From: Sphaerochaeta sp.
GTDB taxonomy: Bacteria; Spirochaetota; Spirochaetia; Sphaerochaetales; Sphaerochaetaceae
Length of the DNA: 6,451 nucleotides
Direction: 5' to 3'
Assembly (NCBI GenBank): GCA_003456855.1
Contig: DMOO01000174.1
Span: 1-6,451, forward strand
Below the pieces are notes generated by a model that was not told the origin of the DNA, searched no databases, and saw only the letters and a list, made by a program, of their open reading frames with translations. Positions 1 through 5,533 of the stretch are shown here, one piece after another (within the stretch, counting starts at the first letter, position 1; each line of letters starts with the position of its first letter). Made by a program: the position numbers and the translations under genes.

Positions 1-441
1 CACTCCGACATAGTTCTGGATCACCACGCTGAAGGCCGCATACATGATCATGTTGATGATGAAGCAGATCTTCAATGCCCTCTCGTTGTCCTTGAACCTG
101 AAGACCGCAATCGAATACTCCAGGTTCGCCACTATCGGAAGCCAGCCCAGAAGTCCACGGTTGTTGAACACAACACCAAGAACAACTCCGGCTAATATGA
201 GGGTCCAGTCCAGCACCTTACTCTTGAAATTCTTCATGGCAACAAAGTTTCGGAACACCGCAACCACGTTCTGGACTGTGCTGCTGTAACCCTTGAGAAC
301 GAATGACGAGGCCCCATAGAAGAACTGGCTGACAATCTGAACCGCCATGATCTGGCTGTGCTTCTTCCTGGTGCCGCTGATGGAGTCGGAGACCATTGCA
401 CACAGGCTGAATATGTTACCGATTATGATTGCAATCTCCAT
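1..441 (-). CDS. YgjV-like inner membrane protein, C-terminus cut by window edge
   Basis: The frame is open from an ATG at 439-441 to the window edge, giving 147 visible residues of a family usually near 180. The protein is strongly hydrophobic. Likely membrane segments lie near residues 2-18, 31-49, 78-93, 96-114 and 122-142. Between them is a basic, conserved-looking stretch (VAVFRNFVAMKNFKSK, 59-74) that resembles E. coli YgjV and its relatives. The function of that family is not established, so no reaction or substrate is assigned. The start is supported by a GAGGTGAG Shine-Dalgarno just upstream. The gene follows the small unknown gene by 50 bases on the same strand and is probably the last visible member of the MarR-led unit, possibly with extra transcription from a promoter at the end of the upstream gene. 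The family call is by recognition of sequence pattern only. Confidence 0.72.
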   Translation of the reverse strand, partial: MEIAIIIGNIFSLCAMVSDSISGTRKKHSQIMAVQIVSQFFYGASSFVLKGYSSTVQNVVAVFRNFVAMKNFKSKVLDWTLILAGVVLGVVFNNRGLLGWLPIVANLEYSIAVFRFKDNERALKICFIINMIMYAAFSVVIQNYVGV

Positions 442-465
442 TACTGCCTCACCTCATCAAGGAGG

Positions 466-495
466 ATTATATAGAACGGACCATCATCTCTTCAA
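466..495 (-). promoter_or_regulatory. Possible internal promoter for the YgjV-like gene
   Basis: Reading the minus strand, a perfect TATAAT (466-471) lies 18 bases after TTGAAG (490-495). The -35 matches TTGACA at four of six positions. Transcription would start near 459, leaving a short leader that still contains the GAGGTGAG ribosome site. The -35 overlaps the stop codon of the upstream gene, so this would be an intra-operon promoter. It is a pattern match only. Confidence 0.4.
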
Positions 496-902
496 TTGTT
501 TTCCGGCTGCCAGACGAAGAGCCCCTCGGCCTGGGCAAGCAACCTGGCAAGCTCCAGAATTCCATCATTGGCATTGTAGAGAGTCAGATGGGTCTCATCG
601 GGCTCGGACACTAGCAGCGCCTCATCGATTCTGATGTCCATGTGCCTTCTGAGCATCTCGTATGCAAGGAGCTTGGGTGACGGGTTCACATGGTTCTCAT
701 CCATGCAGATATCCATGTAGCAGTTCAGCTTCAGAACAAGATCCACATGCCTGTGCTTGGTCTCGAAGATCCTCTTTCTGTCTAGATAGTAATGCTCGAC
801 CGCAGCGTACTGACCCTTGCTGTCTGCGGGCACCTGCTTAGGCAGGATGTCTATGACCCAATATGGCTTCTGAAGCAGCTCATCTGTTGTGTGTTTCTCC
901 AT
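492..902 (-). CDS. Conserved-looking small protein of unknown function
   Basis: This encodes a 136-residue soluble, mildly acidic protein with no signal peptide or membrane segment. I do not recognise a characterised domain. Notable stretches are PYWVIDILPKQVP at about residues 13-25, a middle part with an LKLNCYMDI segment, and a C-terminal EGLFVWQP. The first of these reads like the conserved opening of a small hypothetical family in Firmicutes, but that is memory rather than a search. Two ATGs compete. The one at 902 is chosen because the GGGGAG Shine-Dalgarno lies about 8 bases upstream, whereas it is only 2 bases from the ATG at 908. The gene lies 69 bases downstream of the MarR gene and 50 upstream of the YgjV-like gene, all on the same strand, so an operon is likely. 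No convincing promoter was found in the 69-base gap. Confidence 0.75.
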   Translation of the reverse strand: MEKHTTDELLQKPYWVIDILPKQVPADSKGQYAAVEHYYLDRKRIFETKHRHVDLVLKLNCYMDICMDENHVNPSPKLLAYEMLRRHMDIRIDEALLVSEPDETHLTLYNANDGILELARLLAQAEGLFVWQPENN

Positions 903-971
903 AGTCATTTCTCCCCTTCATATGTCAACAATACTGAGAATGGATTTTGATTTGTGGGCAAAGGTCAGGAA

Positions 972-1415
972 TCAGACGACCTTGTCCAGGATGTGGACGG
1001 TCTCGGCGATATGACCCTTGAGGGCTGAGACCTCCTCTTCAGACAGCTTGCCTTCAAAGGATCTGCGGATCCTGGCACGGAACCCCTCATGGCATTCGCT
1101 GACGACCTTCCTTCCCTCAGGTGTAAGCTGTATGAAGACATGGGTCCTGTTGGTCTCGTCATGGAGACGTTCCACATAGCCTTCCTTCACAAGATGCTCG
1201 ACAGCCCTCGTGGCCTGCTCACGGGAGCTGGACATGTATTCGGCGACCCTGCTCATCAGAAGCCTTTCCCTTCTCGACAGTGCCAGAAGAAGCATCAGCT
1301 GCATCCTGGTAAGGTCATGGTCCTTCATGCTCGGACCGTTTATGACAAGACTGTAGATCATCGGAAGCAAGGACACGAAATCCAGATTCTCGGTATCATT
1401 CTCTGACAATGCCAT
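972..1415 (-). CDS. MarR-family winged-helix transcriptional regulator
   Basis: This encodes a 147-residue DNA-binding repressor or activator of the MarR type, expected to work as a dimer. The N-terminal helix carries a hydrophobic dimer-type segment. The DNA-binding core runs from about residue 36 to 101. It includes a recognition-helix region (SSSREQATRAVEHLVKEG, about 62-79), a wing of the HDETNRTHVFIQLTPEG type (85-101), and then C-terminal dimerisation helices. It has one cysteine (C108), so a two-cysteine redox switch within a monomer is not possible. The start at 1415 is preferred over an in-frame ATG at 1451. It has a CAGGGG ribosome site about 7 bases upstream, and the proposed transcription start (near 1434) lies after the 1451 codon. 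The divergent KamA-family gene and the two downstream genes are the obvious candidate targets. The ligand is unknown. Confidence 0.9.
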   Translation of the reverse strand: MALSENDTENLDFVSLLPMIYSLVINGPSMKDHDLTRMQLMLLLALSRRERLLMSRVAEYMSSSREQATRAVEHLVKEGYVERLHDETNRTHVFIQLTPEGRKVVSECHEGFRARIRRSFEGKLSEEEVSALKGHIAETVHILDKVV

Positions 1416-1440
1416 ACTATACCCCTGTAAATCACTGCTC

Positions 1441-1469
1441 AGCATATACACGTGTCAGACCTTTGTCAA
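1441..1469 (-). promoter_or_regulatory. Probable marR promoter
   Basis: On the minus strand a perfect TTGACA (1464-1469) is followed after 17 bases by TATGCT (1441-1446), which matches TATAAT at four of six positions. Transcription would begin near 1434, about 19 bases before the ATG at 1415. The short leader contains the AGGGG ribosome site. Confidence 0.55.
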
Positions 1470-1503
1470 TTATATTTTTTTATCAATCCTTGACAAATAT
1501 CAA
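1463..1503. promoter_or_regulatory. Inverted repeats joining two -35 boxes, candidate MarR operator
   Basis: TTGTCAA (1463-1469) and TTGACAA (1490-1496) form a perfect 7-base inverted repeat separated by 20 AT-rich bases. Each arm contains the -35 box of one divergent promoter. A second palindrome, TTGA-N6-TCAA (1490-1503), overlaps the right arm and has the size and AT-rich character common for MarR-type operators. A MarR dimer bound here would block both promoters. This is inferred from symmetry and position. Confidence 0.5.
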
Positions 1504-1518
1504 TTGTATTCCTATGTT
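1490..1518 (+). promoter_or_regulatory. Probable promoter of the KamA-family gene
   Basis: A perfect TTGACA (1490-1495) is followed after exactly 17 bases by TATGTT (1513-1518), four of six to the -10 consensus. The predicted start is near 1525, giving a leader of about 27 bases that includes the ten-G run. The architecture mirrors the marR promoter on the other strand. Confidence 0.55.
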
Positions 1519-1537
1519 TAAAGTACAGCTTTGCAAT

Positions 1538-1547
1538 GGGGGGGGGG
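1538..1547 (+). promoter_or_regulatory. Run of ten G serving as ribosome-binding site
   Basis: Ten consecutive G end 4 bases before the ATG of the KamA-family gene. No AGGAGG-type site is present, so this run must pair with the anti-Shine-Dalgarno (through G-C and G-U pairs) if translation is SD-led. An ATG at 1536-1538 uses the first G and opens a short frame not in phase with the gene. Long G runs are prone to slippage. Confidence 0.6.
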
Positions 1548-1551
1548 TTAA

Positions 1552-2649
1552 ATGGATTGGAAAACAATCATTTCAGAGGATATCTGCGACATCAATGAGC
1601 TCGAGGGCTTTGACTGGCTCGCAGACACAAAGGACCTCAAGAAGGTCACAAAGCAGTTCCCGATGAGGATCACACCATACTACATGGGCCTTATTGACAA
1701 GTCGGACCCCAACGATCCGATTGCCAGGATGTGCATCCCATCTCTCGATGAGCTTCACCAGTCAGGATCCTTCGACACAAGCGGAGAGAAGAGGAACACA
1801 AAGCAGAGAGGTCTACAGCACAAGTACAGGCAGACTGCTCTCATACTATCTACAAATGTATGCGCCATGTACTGCCGCCACTGCTTCAGAAAGAGGATGG
1901 TAGGCCTCACCGACGAGGAGCTTGCACATCAGCTCGACCTGGCAGTCGACTATGTGAAATCACATCCGGAGATCACAAACATACTCATCTCCGGTGGAGA
2001 CTCTCTGATGCTTCCGGACAGGATCATAGAACGCTATCTTGAGGAGTTCACCAAGCTTGACAACCTGGATCTGATCAGATTCGGCTCCCGTGTTCCGGTG
2101 GTCTTTCCTGGGAGGATAGATGAGAATCTCATAGCAATATTCAGAAAACATGCTACCAAAAAGCAGATATATCTGGTCACCCAGTACAACCATCCACGTG
2201 AGCTCACAGAGCAGTCAATCAGGGCGATCAAGGCCTTCTGTGACATCGGGATCCAGGTCAGGAACCAGACGGTCCTTCTCCATGGAGTGAATGACAGGCC
2301 GGAGGTCCTGGGCGAACTCTTCAGGGGTCTTACAAGGAACGGTATCGTCCCCTACTACATCTTCCAGTGCCGTCCGGTCACAGGAGTCAGAGAACGCTTC
2401 CAGATACCGATCATGGACGGTGTGAGGATAGTCGATGAAGCCAAGGCCATGCAGAGCGGAATAGGAAAGAGCGTGAGATACATCATGAGCCATCCACGTG
2501 GGAAGATAGAGATTCTGGGAACCCAGGACGACGGCACGACATTATTCAAGTTCCATCAGAGCCACAGCAGGAAGGATGAATCCAAGATATTCACTTCACA
2601 GCTGACACCAAAGTCCACATGGCTGGATGAGGACCTGAACGCCATCTGA
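1552..2649 (+). CDS. KamA-family radical SAM, PLP-type aminomutase-like protein
   Basis: This encodes a 365-residue cytosolic enzyme that aligns by eye with lysine 2,3-aminomutase. The iron-sulfur motif is CAMYCRHC (C104, C108, C111), followed by R113, which corresponds to the substrate-carboxylate arginine of the clostridial enzyme. A GGD motif (148-150) fits SAM binding, and K318 in HPRGK is the likely PLP lysine. The family moves an amino group between carbons 2 and 3 of an amino acid by radical chemistry. The clostridial enzyme holds lysine with Asp293 (QCDL) and Asp330 (VVDAPGGGGK). Here the matching positions read QCRP (R274) and MSHPRGK (about S313), so lysine is an unlikely substrate and the name kamA is withheld. 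An acidic substrate is possible but not shown. The C-terminal cysteine-bearing tail of true lysine aminomutases is absent. The start follows the ten-G run. The gene is divergent from marR. Confidence 0.9.
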   Translation: MDWKTIISEDICDINELEGFDWLADTKDLKKVTKQFPMRITPYYMGLIDKSDPNDPIARMCIPSLDELHQSGSFDTSGEKRNTKQRGLQHKYRQTALILSTNVCAMYCRHCFRKRMVGLTDEELAHQLDLAVDYVKSHPEITNILISGGDSLMLPDRIIERYLEEFTKLDNLDLIRFGSRVPVVFPGRIDENLIAIFRKHATKKQIYLVTQYNHPRELTEQSIRAIKAFCDIGIQVRNQTVLLHGVNDRPEVLGELFRGLTRNGIVPYYIFQCRPVTGVRERFQIPIMDGVRIVDEAKAMQSGIGKSVRYIMSHPRGKIEILGTQDDGTTLFKFHQSHSRKDESKIFTSQLTPKSTWLDEDLNAI

Positions 2650-2711
2650 AAAAACACTGAGGTTTTATCCGTCAAACCATTTTCTTGTCTCCCCGATTTT
2701 CTTATATTTAA

Positions 2712-2804
2712 GGCCTTGGCGAGTTCAAGGGCATCCACAAGGGCAAGCCGGACGCAGAGGATCTCAAGGCGGCAGCGGAGTTCGCAAAAAAGATCGTAGG
2801 CTAA
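2712..2804 (+). pseudogene. C-terminal relic resembling a flavodoxin
   Basis: Thirty codons are open in frame from 2712 to a TAA at 2802-2804, with a TAA directly before them at 2709-2711 and no start codon. The peptide, containing GIHKGKPDAEDLKAAAEF and ending KKIVG, resembles the last helix region of flavodoxin-family proteins, which often end with HKG-P-EDL and an alanine-rich helix. Nothing of the FMN-binding N-terminus is visible upstream, where the sequence turns AT-rich. It overlaps the stop of the convergent ACT-domain gene by a few bases. The family assignment rests on a short stretch. Confidence 0.55.
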
Positions 2805-3166
2805 GCCATCTCGTAGCCGGCGGCGTAGAGAGCAGCAAGGGCATGTTCGAAGTTCCCCTTCTTCACAAGGACATAATCGGTGTTGAAGGTGGATACTGCG
2901 AATATGCCTATTTTATTCTCTGCCAGTACAGATGATATCCTAGAAAGAATCCCAACAAGTGAAAAATCAAGTGTTCCTGCTATTCTGAAACCTCGCCAAC
3001 CATCGTCTTGGACAATTGTGTTGTCAGGCACATCCTCGGTTCTGCATACCAGAGAGACCTCCTCATCGGTCTTTCCGATAAAGAAGAAATCCTTGATCAA
3101 ATCCAAAGAGGATGCATCCTTCAGCTTGCAGATTGTAAGATCATAAGGCAGTTTCTCAAGCGTCAT
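2801..3166 (-). CDS. ACT-domain protein (CASTOR-like ACT type)
   Basis: This encodes a 121-residue protein made almost entirely of paired ACT-like folds, a small-ligand (often amino acid) binding module. The N-terminus (LEKLPYDLTICKL, 3-15) and the segment FSLVGILSRISSVLAENKIG (68-87), followed by IFAVSTFNTDYVLV, match the common bacterial stand-alone family related to the ACT repeats of mammalian CASTOR. No catalytic residues are expected. A sensing or allosteric role is likely, but its partner is unknown. The ATG at 3166 is chosen because GGGGAG lies about 7 bases before it. The GTG at 3184 and the ATG at 3172 overlap or touch that site. It follows the DUF5131 gene by 85 bases on the same strand and may be co-transcribed with it. 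It converges with the flavodoxin relic at its 3' end. Confidence 0.85.
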   Translation of the reverse strand: MTLEKLPYDLTICKLKDASSLDLIKDFFFIGKTDEEVSLVCRTEDVPDNTIVQDDGWRGFRIAGTLDFSLVGILSRISSVLAENKIGIFAVSTFNTDYVLVKKGNFEHALAALYAAGYEMA

Positions 3167-3251
3167 TTCCATTCTCCCCTTCACTCATTCTCACCTAAAT
3201 TCTCCGCCACTGCAATCCATTTTCCGTATGCTGGATTCATCAAGAAAAATT

Positions 3252-4127
3252 TCAGTTACCGCCGCACTTTCCACATCTGCTGCAACCATTGCAGGTCATC
3301 TTCATGCCGCAGCTTTGGCACCGTGGACCGAAGTAAGGCTTATACAGATCCCCCTCTCCCAAAGGATATCCCCAATCGTCAAACAGATTGAACACCATGG
3401 GCTTTCCCTGATAGCTGAGACCTGATTTGAAGGCCTGCCTGTTCTGTATTTCACCCTCAAGCTTATAGAGCTTGCCGTCCTTAACGAACCTTCTTCCCGT
3501 ACCACAGAAGACGAAGGTCACATTGTACTCCACGCATTCGTCCCTCAGGGACTTGACCCATTCATAGTGACAGGGCCTTGCCCCTTCGTAGTTCTCACCG
3601 TCGCAGAGGACCTGCTCAATCTGGCCTGCTGGCAGATACTCCCTTATGCTCACCGGTCCTATATAAGGTGCACACATTATGCCTTTGTGCTTGAATGGAA
3701 GGTCCAGCATTATTGGAATCCTCTCGTCAGCCCTTCTCTGGTTCTCGCATGTGACGTTGAACATGACGTTCTCCCAACCGTCACCCCAGTCCAGAGGGAG
3801 ATGGCCTTCAACCCTCTGAGGTCTCTTGGTGAGAAGGAAGAACTTCACATCACGACGCTGTCTGATGATGTCCCAGGCATCGTCTCGCCACTCATCGGCC
3901 TCTTCCAGGAAGAAGTCTGATGTCATGCACACACGGAGCATCTCACCGCTCTGGACCTTGAAGCGTCCGCTTCGGTCCTTGGAAAGCGGATAGTTGAAGC
4001 CTGCCTTGGTACGGTATATGTCAGACCCGTCCCTGTCTCTCAGAGAGTCCAAATAATACATGTAGCAGTTCTGGCAACCCTCGCTGCACTTTCTGCAGCC
4101 ATGCCAGGGATTCCATATGTCGTGCAT
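3252..4127 (-). CDS. DUF5131 (phage Gp37/Gp68-like) cysteine-rich protein
   Basis: This encodes a 291-residue protein matching the family first named for mycobacteriophage Gp37/Gp68. Family hallmarks seen are an N-terminal IWNPWHGC, TSDFFLEEADEWRDDAW in the first third, LLTKRP near the middle, GENYEGARPCHYEWV, and a C-terminal RQAFKSG. The N-terminal cysteines C14, C18 and C21 are spaced CX3CX2C as in radical SAM enzymes (C11 is an extra), suggesting an iron-sulfur cluster. The C-terminal tail has six cysteines (C270, C273, C279, C282, C285, C288), probably a metal-binding knuckle. The reaction is unknown. The second ATG, at 4127, is chosen because AAGGG lies 5 bases before it, while the GTG at 4133 and ATG at 4130 crowd that site. 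A lone TATACT (minus strand, 4161-4166) could be its -10, but no good -35 matches. The gene is chromosomal in look, with no phage genes nearby. Confidence 0.88.
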   Translation of the reverse strand: MHDIWNPWHGCRKCSEGCQNCYMYYLDSLRDRDGSDIYRTKAGFNYPLSKDRSGRFKVQSGEMLRVCMTSDFFLEEADEWRDDAWDIIRQRRDVKFFLLTKRPQRVEGHLPLDWGDGWENVMFNVTCENQRRADERIPIMLDLPFKHKGIMCAPYIGPVSIREYLPAGQIEQVLCDGENYEGARPCHYEWVKSLRDECVEYNVTFVFCGTGRRFVKDGKLYKLEGEIQNRQAFKSGLSYQGKPMVFNLFDDWGYPLGEGDLYKPYFGPRCQSCGMKMTCNGCSRCGKCGGN

Positions 4128-4205
4128 CATCACCCTTCAAAGCGTGTTCTTCAGCCTAGAAGTATATCTCAAAACAGCGATGTTAAGTAGTACTTTAAGT
4201 AAAAT

Positions 4206-4412
4206 TCAGATTGTTTCAGAGAAACCGGCAAGTTGTCCCTCTTCATCCGGTTCCATGAACACTGTCGGGTTGTTCTCGTTTATCCTCGTGAAGCACGGGC
4301 AGTCCGAGGCATGGTCGTTGATTATTCCGCAGGCCTGGAGGTGCGAGTAGATGGTGATCTCCCCGATGAACTTGAAGCCACGTTTCTTCAGGTCCTGGCT
4401 GATTCTCTTTGA
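4206..4412 (-). pseudogene. tag: C-terminal relic of DNA-3-methyladenine glycosylase I
   Basis: On the minus strand the frame ending at TGA 4206-4208 encodes a peptide with RISQDLKKRGFKFIG, IYSHLQACGIINDH and CPCF. These are the closing signatures of Tag, which removes 3-methyladenine from alkylated DNA. The NDH-x3-C pattern preserves the C-terminal histidine and cysteine zinc ligands of the family. Only about 68 of roughly 190 residues remain. The zinc-binding N-terminus and the catalytic region are absent, and similarity stops near 4412, next to a 10-base palindrome. Without a start or catalytic half it cannot be a working glycosylase. Upstream the frame stays open briefly but no longer resembles Tag. 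Confidence 0.8.
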
Positions 4413-4569
4413 AGGTCCATGGACTAATCTTAAATCTTGGACAGGCTTTCAGCAATCAAAAGACAAGAAAAGTTAGTCCATTCACCAAAAAAGAGCAAAA
4501 TAAACAAATCCATTGTTGAAAATCGAGAATTCTGTTGAAAAAGCTAACTTGTGGCATTTGAATATAACC
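4413..4569. other. AT-rich gap before the nuclease gene, no gene seen
   Basis: Apart from the inverted repeat, this stretch is A-rich and holds no open frame with protein-like content other than a possible TTG-started extension of the nuclease gene from 4513. I found no promoter with a sound -35/-10 spacing and no clear ribosome site, so how the nuclease gene is expressed is not visible. Confidence 0.5.
4415..4481. repeat. Palindrome and 9-base inverted repeat at the edge of the tag relic
   Basis: GTCCATGGAC (4415-4424) is a perfect 10-base palindrome. Overlapping it, ATGGACTAA (4419-4427) has a perfect inverted copy, TTAGTCCAT (4473-4481), 45 bases further on. The repeats begin just where similarity to Tag ends and where the sequence turns AT-rich. 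They could mark a rearrangement joint, a hairpin or a binding site. No transposase is present. Confidence 0.55.
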
Positions 4570-5478
4570 ATGAAGGAAAAATACTTAACCAAATCCGAGA
4601 TCATCGAGTACTTAAATACTTTAATCAATCAACTGCAAAGTGCCATCGACAACGTCCACACAGAGAGAAACAGTGAAACCATAGTAAGCAGATGTGGAAA
4701 AGGGAAGAATCTGCTGTATATCAAAGACTCTTCCGGCAACATCACCTATATCAACAAATCACTGGCGGAAAGAATCCCAAAGCTGGCCCAGAATCGATAC
4801 AACAATGAGTTTGTGGATGCTGCAAAGAGAGAGATCAAACAGCTAAAGAAGAGCATCAGGGTTCTTACCGACGAGAATCATGGAACATCGGACATCGATG
4901 ATGTCTTCAAGAACTTCCCTGAGGTGCTTAAGTCCTACATCACCCCAAATCCACTCTCAAGCGAGGACTATGCTCGCCGATGGCAGCAAAGCAATGCCAT
5001 AGTAAAACATAGGAACATCCACAATAAGGATGATATTCATAAATTCAAAACAATCAGAGGTGACTACGTCTGCTCCAAGAGTGAAGTCATGATAGCCGAT
5101 AGGCTGCTTGCCAACGGAATCCCCTACCACTACGAGGTGGCGTTCATACCGGAGACCGAAGTGGACAAGAGCAGCCCGATCTATGGCGAGTTCGGTGACA
5201 TTGCAGGCTATGAGACACCGGGTTTTGACCCGTTTGACGATGACACCCTGCATCCTGACTTCTATGTTCTGAACAAGAGAACAGGAAAGGCATATTTCTG
5301 GGAACACTTGGGGAAGTTGAATGACCAGAAATACTGCCACAAGAACCTCAACAGACTGATAAGGATGCTTGATGCCGGCTATGCAATTGGTGAGGACATA
5401 CTCATAACACACGAGGATGACAGTAATCCTCTGAAGACAGAATCCATAGATGAGATAATCAAAAAATACCTGAAATAA
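4570..5478 (+). CDS. Stand-alone PD-(D/E)XK nuclease-like protein
   Basis: This encodes 302 residues from the ATG at 4570. The frame also opens with TTG codons at 4513 and 4516, but neither start has a clear ribosome site, so the N-terminus is uncertain. The N-terminal half is helical, with a coiled-coil-like, lysine-rich stretch around residues 80-97 (EFVDAAKREIKQLKKSIR). The C-terminal half carries nuclease-like landmarks: SKSE (E172), YHYE (187-189), HPDF (D230) and FWEHLGK (E245, K248), then a helix and an ILITHED strand. This order fits a PD-(D/E)XK fold with E172, D230 and E245 as candidate metal ligands. An acidic insert of about 35 residues separates YHYE from HPDF. Similar unnamed proteins are common in Firmicutes. 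A DNA-cleaving or defence role is inference. The coding stretch is more AT-rich than its flanks, especially at the start, hinting at acquisition. It stops at the edge of the HD-gene terminator. Confidence 0.72.
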   Translation: MKEKYLTKSEIIEYLNTLINQLQSAIDNVHTERNSETIVSRCGKGKNLLYIKDSSGNITYINKSLAERIPKLAQNRYNNEFVDAAKREIKQLKKSIRVLTDENHGTSDIDDVFKNFPEVLKSYITPNPLSSEDYARRWQQSNAIVKHRNIHNKDDIHKFKTIRGDYVCSKSEVMIADRLLANGIPYHYEVAFIPETEVDKSSPIYGEFGDIAGYETPGFDPFDDDTLHPDFYVLNKRTGKAYFWEHLGKLNDQKYCHKNLNRLIRMLDAGYAIGEDILITHEDDSNPLKTESIDEIIKKYLK

Positions 5479-5508
5479 AAGGACACCGATTCCAATGAAC
5501 CGGTGCCC
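5473..5508 (-). terminator. Intrinsic terminator of the HD-domain gene
   Basis: Read on the minus strand, 5508-5481 folds into a 12-pair stem (two G-U pairs) with an ATTG loop, followed at once by TTTTATTT (5480-5473). It lies 25 bases after the HD gene stop. On the plus strand the two G-U pairs become A-C mismatches and no T-run follows, so it is directed at the HD gene. Its T-run overlaps the stop codon of the convergent nuclease gene. Confidence 0.85.
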
Positions 5509-5533
5509 TATCCGAATCCCAATCAATAAAGGG

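Noticed and set aside
1409..1666. Plus-strand open frame across the marR/KamA promoter region
   Set aside because: It starts inside the divergent regulatory region, its translation is low-complexity (serine/arginine-rich), and it overlaps the well-supported KamA frame. It is a shadow.
2651..2666. AAAAC-N6-GTTTT hairpin just after the KamA-family gene as a terminator
   Set aside because: The stem is only five mostly A-T pairs and no useful T-run follows on the plus strand. On the minus strand a T-run follows but the stem is too weak to claim.
3567..3920. Plus-strand open frame inside the DUF5131 gene
   Set aside because: It lies fully antisense to a gene with strong family motifs and shows no protein signature of its own.
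4535..4568. TTGAAA (4535-4540) and TATAAC (4563-4568) as a promoter for the nuclease gene
   Set aside because: The spacing is 22 bases, and transcription would start after the ATG at 4570.
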